64,000 nucleotides of DNA from Amaurobius ferox (taxonomy: Eukaryota; Arthropoda; Arachnida; Araneae; Amaurobiidae). The translations under genes and the position numbers were made by a program. Numbering within the stretch: the stretch's first letter is position 1; every line of letters begins with the position of its first letter. Location: assembly GCA_951213105.1 (NCBI GenBank), contig OX578136.1, forward strand, positions 151,300,678 through 151,364,677, given 5' to 3'. Shown one piece after another: positions 35,503 through 44,367 of this stretch. The notes beneath the pieces are model-generated. The model was not told the DNA's origin. It was given only the letters and a program-made list of their open reading frames with translations, and did not search any database.

Positions 35503-35819
35503 AGATAATTTTGTACACTAGTAATTTTTTTATTATTTGTGCTATACTTTTAATTGTACTGATAAATTATTTCTAGGGTATAAATAAGTATTATTTAAAT
35601 TAATGCAACAAGAGTCTGTCATAAAAATGCATAAGATGCGCGACGATGGGGGAAAATGTGAGCGCTATCTATATTATTGTTTCAAATGATTTTAGAGTTA
35701 TCCCAACATGGAGTTTCAATTTCTTATTCTTTCTGCTTAGAAATGGACAACTAGTTATCTGTTGTTAATAAGTTAAATATTTTTTAAGTGTTGATGGTTG
35801 TCGATAAGTAATTGGAAAG
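35503..35819. other. AT-rich stretch, no gene seen
   Basis: Nothing recognised. Confidence 0.5.
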
Positions 35820-36296
35820 TCCCCTGTTGAGGTCGGCTTAGGTGTGTTATGGATCAATTCCTATCCCGGCTGCACATTAAGTTACTCTAAGGCTTCTGGC
35901 GAGCAGTGCGGTCGGTCAGGATTATGCAAGGTAAACTAGCTACCTGTGAGTGCTGCTGTGTGGCCATTCTGGCGGTGGTGCAGGTTTCTCGGTTGGTTTC
36001 TTTGCTGGCGGGTCTCCTGCCTGTTGGATTGACGTTCTGGCCGTTTCCGTCGGCGTTCCTCGCGGGACTTGTGGCGTCTTGTTTTACTTGGCGGGGTAGA
36101 GATGTGGTGACTCCTTAGTTTTCTTGGGGGTGCATTCACTGTACGCCAGAGTCGGCGGTTACCTCTGTCTGGAGGGTTCGGGTGGCCTGTTGGACCTGTT
36201 TAGTGTTGGGAGTCAACCCTCTGTCTCTATCTGGAAAAATACTGTGCTAATCCTTCGGGTCATTTCCCTGGTCTGGGTCGTGCAACTAGCTGTCTG
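35820..36296. other. GC-rich block of unknown origin
   Basis: The sharp rise in GC compared with the flanks and the open frames on both strands (63-70 codons) suggest a relic of inserted DNA, perhaps the 5' part of a retroelement. No domain was recognised. It ends at a SINE. Confidence 0.35.
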
Positions 36297-36580
36297 TGGG
36301 GGTGGGCCATCCAAGTGATTAGCGCGCGAGGATTGCATTCGGACGATCCGAGTTCAATTCCCGTCTCTACCCAAACTATCCCCGTGTTCACACGGAGTAC
36401 GGGCATGTTAAATATGGGATCCGTAAATCTTTCCGAGAGGTTGGTGGTAGGGGAAGGAGGCTACAGTCCCTGTGAATGCCACCTTCACTGGGTTCCAGTC
36501 CAAATTGGGTGGTACTGTCCCGGTTGTCCAAACAAATACTTTATACTTCCAGGTTGGTCGGACGATCTGGATCTAAGAAT
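36297..36580 (+). mobile_element. tRNA-type SINE
   Basis: The head has GGGCCATCCAAGTGATTAGC (degraded A box) and GAGTTCAATTCCCG (B box). It is followed by the standard body (CTTTCCGAGAGGTTGGTGG) and tail. TAGCTGTCTG (36287-36296) and TAGCTGCCTG (36581-36590) are the likely target duplication, with one mismatch. Confidence 0.85.
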
Positions 36581-36638
36581 TAGCTGCCTGCCTTAATTCG
36601 TCGGAAAATTTTCAAAACTTTTCCACAGTATGTCGCTT

Positions 36639-37024
36639 GGGCCAACGGCCGTACCGTGCTGAAAACACCGGTTCTCGTTAGATCACCGAAGTCAAGCAGC
36701 ATCGGGCGCGGATAGTACTTGGTGGGTGACCACCTCGGAACGCCGCGTGCTGTTGGCCATCTCGGGTGCGGTATCCCCGTGGTTTGCGCGCTAGATTTGC
36801 ACGCTGCCACAAAATGCCGCCGTGTTCATGCGGAGTACGATCACGTTAAACATGTGGGTCCGTAAGTCCTTCCGAGAGGTTGGTGGTAGGGGAAGGAGGG
36901 TACGGTCCCTGTGGATGCCTCCCCCACTGGGTTCCGGTCTAAATTGGGTGGCACTTCCCGGCCGTCCATACAGTTACCTTACACCTTTCTGGTAGGTCGG
37001 ACGGTCTGGGTCTCAACAACAACA
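36639..37024 (+). mobile_element. Chimeric 5S-tRNA SINE, copy 1
   Basis: Order: 5S rRNA sequence (36641-36759), then a tRNA-type head with A box but no B box (about 36760-36810), the shared SINE body, and a CAACAACAAC tail. The 14-bp site ACAGTATGTCGCTT lies directly before it (36625-36638) and after it (37025-37038). The 5' site touches the 5S start and the 3' site touches the tail. The whole unit was therefore inserted as one retroposon. Transcription was probably driven by the 5S internal promoter, since the tRNA B box is deleted. Confidence 0.9.
36641..36759 (+). pseudogene. 5S rRNA-derived SINE head, copy 1
   Basis: Starts GCCAACGGCC, has CACCGGTTCTCGTTAGATCA, CCGAAGTCAAGCAG, TCGGGCGCGG, and ends CCGCGTGCTGTTGGCCA. 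This is essentially a full 119-nt arthropod 5S rRNA with terminal stem complementarity. The pol III T-run terminator is missing and the sequence continues into the SINE. It is a 5S-like promoter module and not a working rRNA gene. Confidence 0.9.
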
Positions 37025-37038
37025 ACAGTATGTCGCTT

Positions 37039-37425
37039 AGAATCAACGGCCTTACCGTGCTGATAACACCGGTTCTCGTTAGATCACCGAAGTCAAGCAG
37101 CATCGGGCGCGGTTAGTACTTGAGTGGTGATCACCTGGGAACACTGCGTTCTGTTGGCACATTTCGGGCGCGGTAGCCCGGTGGTTTGCGCGCTGGATTT
37201 GCACGCTGCCACAACTGCCGCCGTGTTCATGCGGAGTACGATCACGTTAAACATGTGGGTCCGTAAGTCCTTCCGAGAGGTTGGTGGTAGGGAAAGGAGG
37301 GTACGGTCCCTGTGGATGCTTCCTCCACTGGGTTCCGGTCTAAATTGAGTAGCAATTCCCGGCCGTCCAAACGGTTACCTTACACCTTTCTGGTAGGTTG
37401 GATGGTCTGGGTCTCAGCAACAACA
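37039..37425 (+). mobile_element. Chimeric 5S-tRNA SINE, copy 2
   Basis: Same order and length as copy 1 (387 versus 386 bp), beginning one target site later. It ends with a CAACAACAAC tail and then a third ACAGTATGTCGCTT (37426-37439). It shares with copy 1 the deletion that removes the tRNA B box (GATTTGCACGCTGCC in both). The two differ at many positions in the 5S part, so they are not a very recent tandem duplication. Confidence 0.9.
37042..37160 (+). pseudogene. 5S rRNA-derived SINE head, copy 2
   Basis: 119 nt, roughly 85-90 percent identical to copy 1 by eye. Shares the diagnostic GTTAGATCACCGAAGTCAAG. Ends CTGTTGGCAC and runs into CGGGCGCGGTAGCCCGGTGG without a T-run terminator. Confidence 0.88.
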
Positions 37426-37439
37426 ACAGTATGTCGCTT

Positions 37440-37707
37440 TTAATATTGAATATTGTTGCCGGCAGATATCACTGTCATATTTACAAAATTATGTATTTGT
37501 TTTTGTCCTGTGTTAAAAAAGTAACAGTTTAGCAAAAAAAAAATCTGCTTGAACAAGGACTGTGTTTAAGCAAGTTAAATCTCCAAAGAAAGGAACATTT
37601 TCAGGTAAAACTACCATAGCATGGTAAATTTACTTAAAATAGCATGGTAAATGCATTTTTAATTTGTTTTAGACCCTCTAAAAAACAAGTAATAATGCTT
37701 AAAATAT
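37440..37707. other. AT-rich stretch up to the hAT element
   Basis: No recognised feature. Confidence 0.5.
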
Positions 37708-38120
37708 GCCATAGGCAGTGGCGCACCCACGGGGGGGGCCGAGGGGGCCCTGGCCCCCCCCTTGGGCTGACAAAGCAAAACGCGAAGGGCGCTGTCAGCA
37801 CAAGGGAGAACTAGGTCTGCCTTCGAGAAAGTATAAAAAAAAAACATTTACAACCATTATTGTAATAAATAATTTTAATCATTGTGAAGAAAACAATTCC
37901 AGCATATCCCAACCCTTACACTGAATGTAATTATACATATAAAGCTCTTTATCGTACTGTACAAATTATAAATTAATTCGCACTAAAGGCGCCAATTCTG
38001 GAAACCCGTTCTTCTTAAGACGTTTCTACCTGTGATTGAATTTAACTAATGGACTCGTCCAAAATCACGTGACCCAAATGCCTTCTCGCTATAGTCGTAC
38101 TATACCAGTGCTGTGTAGAG

Positions 38121-38128
38121 TGACGTCA
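38121..38128 (+). promoter_or_regulatory. CRE-like palindrome TGACGTCA
   Basis: Perfect CREB/ATF-type site about 19 bp upstream of the TATA box in the hAT leader. Function is inferred from position only. Confidence 0.4.
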
Positions 38129-38146
38129 CAGGCGCCTCCGTGGCCC

Positions 38147-38155
38147 TATATAAAG
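38147..38155 (+). promoter_or_regulatory. TATA box of the hAT transposase gene
   Basis: TATATAAAG stands in a locally GC-rich stretch, about 350 bp before the transposase ATG. A start site near 38175-38180 would leave a leader of about 330 bases. The start site itself was not identified. Confidence 0.55.
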
Positions 38156-38505
38156 AGTGAACGGCGGGGAAGCGGCTGTTCGCTCGAAAACTCGAGGATT
38201 TCGTTTACCCAGTGAGAAAATTGTGGAAGTGAATAAATAGATCGTGCCAACGCTTCGCGAATTAAGTGTTGCTGTGAGTTGAAATAAAGTGCGACGTTAC
38301 GACACAAGGTGATAACAGTGAATTGGTAGTTTCGGAACGAGGGCCTGCGTGGTGAATAGCTGAATTTAATAATGGTCCTGAACTTTCAACTGATCTTACA
38401 GTGAAATGCATCTTTAACGATCAGTGTGTGTGTTTATGTGCGTATTTCGGCTATATAGCAAATTTTGTTCTTGAATAACTGAGGAGCAAGGTAAAAAAAA
38501 AGACA

Positions 38506-41013
38506 ATGAGTGAAAAACGAAAAGGGCTAGGCCAACAGACACTGGGAAATTATTTTAAAAAAAAAAGTAAGATTGAAAATAGTGACGTTCCCAACGACGT
38601 TTCCCTGAGCTCTTGTTACATTGATGAGGCTGCAGTCGAAGCAAGCAACAGCCGTGACCCCGGGCTGTCTTCAAACGCTTGTGAGGAGGTAAAGGTAGGA
38701 CAAAACACAATACCAAACACAGTTGAAATAGAAATTCTGGCTGCAGATATTTCTAATTATGTCAAGAAATCTAACCTCACAGATGAAGATAGGATAACAG
38801 CGCTAAAAAATCTTTGGGAACCATATGCAAATTACAGTTTTCCTGCTACTGTCACTAGTGCTGTATCAAGTCAAGGAAAACCTCACCACACTCGGAAGTT
38901 CTGCTCATCTTGGCTGAGTAAGCATAACTGGCTAGCTTACTCAAAGGCAGAGGACAGTGCCTATTGCAAATTTTGTGTTCTCTTTGCACCCCATGAAGTC
39001 GGTTTAAGATCCACACAAGCTACAGGTCAACTTGTTTCAAAAGGATTTAATAATTGGAAGAAGGCCTTGGAGAAGTTCAGTCAACATGAAACATTTTTCT
39101 ATCATAAGGATTCAGTTCTCAAAGCCGATGAGTTCTTAAGGGTCACGGAAGGAAAAACGGTTCCTGTGGATCAAGTAATGGACAGAGGAAAGCAAAAACA
39201 AGTTTTGCAGAATAGGGCTATTCTTAAACCTATTATCAAAACAGTGATTTTTTGTGGAAGGCAAGGGCTGGCCATGAGAGGGCATAGAGACTGTGGGGAT
39301 TTGGACGTATTGTCAGAACCATGCCAAGGCGAAGGAAATTTTAGAGCCCTTTTGCGACTCCGAGTTGATGCAGGAGAAGAAATACTGAAAACTCATCTAC
39401 AAGGTTGTGCAAAAAATGCAACTTACATAAGTTGGAATATACAAAATGAGATTATTTCAGCATGCAATGATTCCATTGTGAAGCACATAGCAACTGAGGT
39501 GAATGAGGCCAAATGTTTTGCGGTTTTATGTGACGAAACCACAGATATTGCAACGGTAGAGCAAATGACACTTTGCGTTCGTTATTTGAAACGGTTTGAA
39601 ACAAATGATAAGTATAAAATTGAATTTAAGATAGTGGAGAACTTCCTTAAGTTTGTGCCCCTGACTGAAACTACAGGTCGAGCAATTGCAGATGCTATTC
39701 TTAAAGGCCTTGCAGACTGCAACATTGATACGTCTTTCCTCCGTGGACAAGGGTTCGATGGAGCTTCTGCAATGAGTGGAGAGTACAATGGCGCCCAAGC
39801 AATTATATATGAGCAACACCCCAAAGCCCCCTACGTTCATTGTGCATCACACTGTTTGAACTTAGCCATAACTTATTCATCTAGAGTTCCGGATATCCGA
39901 AACAGCTTTGGAATAATAGGGAAAATCTCTAGTTTTTTCAACACACCAAAACGAAACCTTGTTCTCACCAGCAAAATTAATGCAGCTAATCAGGAAGAGA
40001 CAGAAATCAGTGCCAAAAAACTGAAGAAATTATGCCCTACTCGTTGGGTGGAGAGACATGATGCCGTCACAGTTATGGTTTCATTGTTTGATCAAGTAAT
40101 CGACGCTCTGGAGGAGATTACTACCTGGAATGACAAGGAGACATCAACAGAGGCTCATACCTTGTTATGTTCAATGTTAACATCACAGTTTGTCATAGCA
40201 CTTGTTTCAGCTGACAGATTACTCAGCTACAGTGTTCGTCTGAGTGAAAAGCTGCAGGAAGTTAACCTTGATCTGGCAACTGCTGTGAGTGACGTAGAAG
40301 ACGTTTTGAAAGCTATATCTATAATTCGAGAGAACGCAGAGAACGAGTTTCACCATCTGTTTGAACAAGCTGTTAAGAAGCTGGAACAGCATGGAGAAAA
40401 CATTACTCTACCACGCCGTGCCACCAGACAAATTTATAGATCAAATTTCAACGTACAGACTCCTGAAGAATACTACAGACTTTCTATTTTCATTCCATGG
40501 ATTGATAATTTCATCACTCACCTCCATGAAAAATTTCTCAAACATAAGGAATTTCTACAAAGTTTTGCATCTGTCATTCCGAATGGAAGGCAGCCGACAC
40601 TGGAAGAAAACGAGAGATTTGTTGCCTTATCAAGGAAATTTGCAGATGATTTAGGACCCAGATCAGATAATACTCTAAAAGCTGAACTACATCTGTGGTA
40701 CATGAAGGTCTTTGCATTGAACAAGAAAACTAAAAGCCCAATCGAACTGCTTAACTTTTGTGACCAAAGGACTTTTCCAACTGTGTTTGAACTTGTAAAA
40801 GTGTATGCCACCCTCCCAGTATCAACAAGCAGTGCTGAGAGGTCATTCTCCACAATGAAGAGGTTGAAAACTTACTTGAGAAACAGTATGAGTGAAACCA
40901 GACTGAATGGACTGGCGTCAATGAACATTCACCGTGAAGTGGAAATTGATCCAGACCAGATAATTAATGCTCTGGCTACAAAGAAAAACAGGAGGCTGGA
41001 CTTCGTTTTATGA
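38506..41013 (+). CDS. hAT family transposase (ZMYM/DUF4371-like)
   Basis: An 835-residue intact frame in a single exon. It is expected to bind the element's ends and catalyse cut-and-paste transposition in the nucleus. Order: basic N-terminus (KRKGLGQQ, YFKKKSK) with the look of a nuclear signal; a TTF-type zinc finger at about 128-163 (FCSSWLSKHNWLAY, CKFC at 154-157); a DUF4371-type region from about 205; a first acidic motif CDETTD (Asp343); a second, GFDGASAM (Asp418); a CxxH pair at 446-449 (CASHCLNL); PTRWVERHDAV (Arg513-Trp514); and the C-terminal hAT dimerisation block with LPVSTSSAERSFSTMKRLKT (Glu778). These are the positions expected for the RNase H-like DDE core. The start has ACAATG context and no better upstream choice. 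A host-gene origin is unlikely, because the frame sits between matching inverted repeats and target duplications. Confidence 0.96.
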   Translation: MSEKRKGLGQQTLGNYFKKKSKIENSDVPNDVSLSSCYIDEAAVEASNSRDPGLSSNACEEVKVGQNTIPNTVEIEILAADISNYVKKSNLTDEDRITALKNLWEPYANYSFPATVTSAVSSQGKPHHTRKFCSSWLSKHNWLAYSKAEDSAYCKFCVLFAPHEVGLRSTQATGQLVSKGFNNWKKALEKFSQHETFFYHKDSVLKADEFLRVTEGKTVPVDQVMDRGKQKQVLQNRAILKPIIKTVIFCGRQGLAMRGHRDCGDLDVLSEPCQGEGNFRALLRLRVDAGEEILKTHLQGCAKNATYISWNIQNEIISACNDSIVKHIATEVNEAKCFAVLCDETTDIATVEQMTLCVRYLKRFETNDKYKIEFKIVENFLKFVPLTETTGRAIADAILKGLADCNIDTSFLRGQGFDGASAMSGEYNGAQAIIYEQHPKAPYVHCASHCLNLAITYSSRVPDIRNSFGIIGKISSFFNTPKRNLVLTSKINAANQEETEISAKKLKKLCPTRWVERHDAVTVMVSLFDQVIDALEEITTWNDKETSTEAHTLLCSMLTSQFVIALVSADRLLSYSVRLSEKLQEVNLDLATAVSDVEDVLKAISIIRENAENEFHHLFEQAVKKLEQHGENITLPRRATRQIYRSNFNVQTPEEYYRLSIFIPWIDNFITHLHEKFLKHKEFLQSFASVIPNGRQPTLEENERFVALSRKFADDLGPRSDNTLKAELHLWYMKVFALNKKTKSPIELLNFCDQRTFPTVFELVKVYATLPVSTSSAERSFSTMKRLKTYLRNSMSETRLNGLASMNIHREVEIDPDQIINALATKKNRRLDFVL

Positions 41014-41223
41014 ATATGTATAGATCATAATTGAATAATATAACAATATGTAATCATGAGAGAGTGGTTGAAAACAAGTATACAGTATAAGCAGACCAGA
41101 ACAAATAATTTTATCTTCATCTATTTCTTAATTTGTGTTGTTTTGTATAAATATCTACTACTACTTCTTCTAATCATTCAATTCTCTTGCACTGCACTAA
41201 AGAATTGTTAGTAATTTGATAAA

Positions 41224-41229
41224 AATAAA
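41224..41229 (+). terminator. Poly(A) signal AATAAA of the hAT gene
   Basis: Lies about 210 bp after the transposase stop and inside the element's right end. Other AATAAT-type variants nearby make the exact site uncertain. Confidence 0.45.
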
Positions 41230-41381
41230 TGTACAAAAAAAGACAACCGCCTTGTTAATTGATATGGCCTCTGATCATTTTTTCTCGGAAAATTTATCGA
41301 GGAGTCATCCTCCTTCATAAAAATTTTGTGCACCAATGGCCCCCCCCTTAGGAATATTCTGGGTGCGCCACTGGCCATAGG

Positions 41382-41911
41382 CAAATTCTTGTTGCAGCTT
41401 TTGGATTTGGACATAGTTTTTCATAATTATTGCGCACCAGCTGAGTCCGGTTTAGTTTTCAAAAAGTGACGATTTCAAAATGCCTTGTGCGTCATAGACC
41501 TTCGTAATTCGAGTATATGAGAACTCTCAGATCAGAATTAAAAAATTCCATTTTAGAATCTCCAAATTAACCGCATTTTAGAATATATAGGATTTTCTAG
41601 GCGAACCAATATGTAGTTAAAACCAAACAAGTTCGCATTGTGTTCCGTAATAATTCGAGTAATCTTTATTATAAAATATGGAATAATTTTGACATCTCTT
41701 TCCGAGGTAGATATCTCGATTTTTTGTGAAGAAAATTAAAAAAATATGTAATACTGACAATATTTTAGGTCGGAAAAATATGTTTGGAAACCTCAACACC
41801 TTTCCTAAAACTTGAATTTAATCAAAATATGGGATAAGTATATGCTAAGCAAAAAAGTTACGATAAGCAGACGTTTCGGCCGTTAAGCTTTTCTGCCAAA
41901 ATATCAAATTA
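41382..41911. other. AT-rich stretch, no gene seen
   Basis: Nothing recognised between the hAT element and the next H2 copy. Confidence 0.5.
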
Positions 41912-42371
41912 AACAAGAAAGATCAATCATGCATAAGCTTTGATTATGAAACACTTTCCAACTGAAATGTAATTTCATTTAAAAATTTCTAAATTGTGAT
42001 TCATTCAGTGGTAATATCTTTTACATTATCACAGTACTACAGTAATTTATTATACTTAAATATTTAAAACTGTATCGAAATATAAATCATCTGATTCTTT
42101 ATGCAAAATCAATGAATATTTCATTCATATAACTTGTATTCCAGACTCCAGAGCTAAATAATTTTGTGTGAAAAAAATTCAGCAATTCTTATGTAATTCA
42201 TCTTACAATCGCTTGAGATATTTGCATTCTGCATATGTTAAAATTAGGCTTCCTTGAAGAAATAATAAAAGTTTAGGGATCATTTAAAATCACAACTATT
42301 GTAATTGCATAGGCACGGAATTTAGATACACAGATAATACACAGATAATATATATGTGTATGTGTATGTAC

Positions 42372-43184
42372 TCAAAGTATTGGAATCGTGCCGAAGATCG
42401 GAACTCGAATTTTCAAAGGATCTACACGTTTTGGGACTTCTAGAACACGAAAAAACTACTTTTAGGAAGACGTCTGTGTGTGTAAGGGTGTATCTGTGTA
42501 TGTTTCTGTGTGTCTGTGTGGATATTACATCCACTCTAATTGAAAAACTAATGGACCGAATTTCATACAATTTGGTAGGTATGTTTTTGTGGGAAATCCT
42601 GATGTTCATTAGATTATAGTACGATTCGTAATAAAAGAATCTGCCTTCTTTGCGAAATGGCCGCAGAAATTGCCTTTATCCACTCTAGCTAAAAACTAAT
42701 GAACCAAATTTAACAAAATTTGGAGTATAATATTTCAATAACCTACAAGTGATTTATATACCAAATTTAACAAAATTTTGTATATAAATCATTTGTAGGT
42801 TATTCTACTACGATTCGGGAAAAAGGAACGGGCTATTTTTGCGAAATGGCCAGCAAAAATCGTTATATATAAAAATAAAAGACTACGTGTGCTCAATTAT
42901 ATCAATTAAATTCCTATTTTATATGTGATTTTTGACAACAAAAAGAATAAGACCCATTACTCTAGGACTAGCCGTTCTTGAGATATTCTAGTTTTTTCGC
43001 GTTTTCGCTACGCCACCTTTGACAATAAGTCCAGCTATCAAATGAGAACCAAATTTAAGTTTAACGTGTAAATTCAATGTCATTTAAAATACTTATGTTG
43101 TGCAGATAAACTCAAATTATCATTGAATAAATAAAGAGAACGAATATGAGTCTGCAGCGAAAGACATGTGCTGTCCACATCAGA
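42372..43184 (-). mobile_element. Family B element nested in H2
   Basis: Minus-strand 5' end at 43184 (TCTGATGTGGACAGCACATG then TCTTTCGCTGCAGACTC). Contains family B internal units (GCGAAATGGCC, TTTTTGCGAAATGGCCAGC) and a GT-rich microsatellite near the other end. The terminal hairpin is not visible, so the left boundary is approximate. Confidence 0.55.
42737..42804. repeat. Near-perfect 68-bp palindrome inside family B
   Basis: AATAACCTACAAGTGATTTA pairs with TAAATCATTTGTAGGTTATT, and the arms continue through ATATAC. The centre is AAATTTAACAAAATTT. Not present in the other family B copies, so it arose as a local inverted duplication. Confidence 0.85.
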
Positions 43185-43883
43185 ATTTTTAACAATATTA
43201 CACCAATGATTTATAGAAGTGAACGGGGATTATTTTCAGGCCATTTCGAAAAAAATGTATGATCTATATTTAAAGATCCATCAAATTTTTGTCGAATAAA
43301 ATGTTCAACAAATTTAAGCTGTGTACCAAATTTTAACTCTCTAGGACGTAGGAAAGTGCATTTAAAATGCCATCAATTAAATTTATCAAGAAGAGTTATA
43401 TAAAATTTAAAAAAAATTAAAAATTGTTATCTACCAAATTTATTTTAAAATATGAAGCCACTTCCATATGCAAAACGTTTAAACAAATGGAGAGATATTT
43501 ATTATATAATATCTCTCTCTTTTCTTTCTGGAAGATATCCCAAAGTCAGAATTTAATTGAATTTGTTATTTTCCCTATATTAAATAATTTTTTTAATTAA
43601 AAAACTACTTAACATATTTTACTGAATTTTTTTTTATATATTCTATGGGATAATGTGAATATTTCCTAAAAATTTCGAAGCAATTCGTGAATTTTAAATT
43701 TACTTAAAAAATGTTTGAAAAATTAGGTCCCATAGGGTTCAATGTATTTCATTTTTTCAACCCGGGTTCAATAAAAAACTAATTGGGTGATATTATTTAT
43801 TTATATTCCCATAGGTTCTACAGACCGTCTGAACAACATACTAAAATTTCATTTTGATAAACTCATTTTTACGGCAGTTATCG

Positions 43884-43891
43884 TGCTAACG

Positions 43892-43929
<38 letters not shown>
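43884..43929. repeat. (GACA)n microsatellite inside H2
   Basis: About 11 ACAG units (CTGT on the element's own strand), the longest such tract among the H2 copies here. Confidence 0.95.
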
Positions 43930-44019
43930 ATGAACAAAGTCATAGACACTTTTCAACTTTGTTGTAAAGTGTTAACAAAGTCATAAACGCTTTTCAACTT
44001 TGTTGTAAAGTGTTAAAAA

Positions 44020-44367
44020 AATAGAAAATGCATTGTTTTTTCAATTTTATAGCATAATAAAAATAAGATCAGGAAAATGTCCCTTTATGGGTTAAGTACA
44101 TATTTCATATAAATTTGAGAGGCATAGACGCCGATTTGAAAAATTATTGCAGGTTCCGGAAATTTTAAATCGAATGACCCATGTCTTTATTAAAGGATCT
44201 TTTAAGTCTTATTTAAATTTTATTTAGTCAGATTATTTGGCACGAAAAGACGTCTGGAATGCTAAATTTTTTGGAAGTAAATTATAGTTAAGTACAGAAA
44301 AATATTTTTTCTCTAGATACATATTTATTTCATTTATTTTGATTTCGTAGGCACAACATTATTATAA
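44020..44367. other. AT-rich spacer, no gene seen
   Basis: Nothing recognised. Confidence 0.5.

Larger units (their letters stand above)
37716..41373 (+). mobile_element. Complete autonomous hAT transposon
   Basis: The 14-bp inverted repeats CAGTGGCGCACCCA (37716-37729) and its exact complement (41360-41373) are perfect. The 8-bp target duplication GCCATAGG is perfect at 37708-37715 and 41374-41381; 8 bp is the hAT signature. Total 3658 bp with one intact transposase gene, a TATA box upstream and a poly(A) signal downstream. Subterminal sequence is rich in G/C runs (37730-37763 and 41338-41347), which form a further imperfect inverted repeat. No decay was detected, so this copy may be young or still mobile. 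Confidence 0.97.
41912..44019 (-). mobile_element. Family H2 element split by a nested family B copy
   Basis: Minus strand. The 5' end is at about 44019 (TTTTTAACACTTTACAACAA hairpin and CTGT tract), and the 3' end is at 41912 (GATTGATCTTTCTTGTT). Removing the nested family B copy (42372-43184) leaves about 1295 bp, the normal H2 length. The interior from 43185 resembles the H2 subtype at 48555. The first 48 bp of the 5' end are duplicated in tandem (about 43930-44019). Confidence 0.65.

Noticed and set aside
35045..35518. 157-codon minus-strand frame
   Set aside because: Its middle is the TA microsatellite and the rest has no domain. The same applies to I/Y-rich frames at 62433-62648 and 61433-61624.
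36641..37160. Two functional 5S rRNA genes
   Set aside because: No T-run terminator follows either copy, both run into SINE sequence, and target duplications bound the fused units.
38506..41013. Host ZMYM-like zinc finger gene
   Set aside because: The similarity is to hAT-derived proteins, but here the frame sits inside matching inverted repeats and an 8-bp target duplication, so it is the transposon's own gene.
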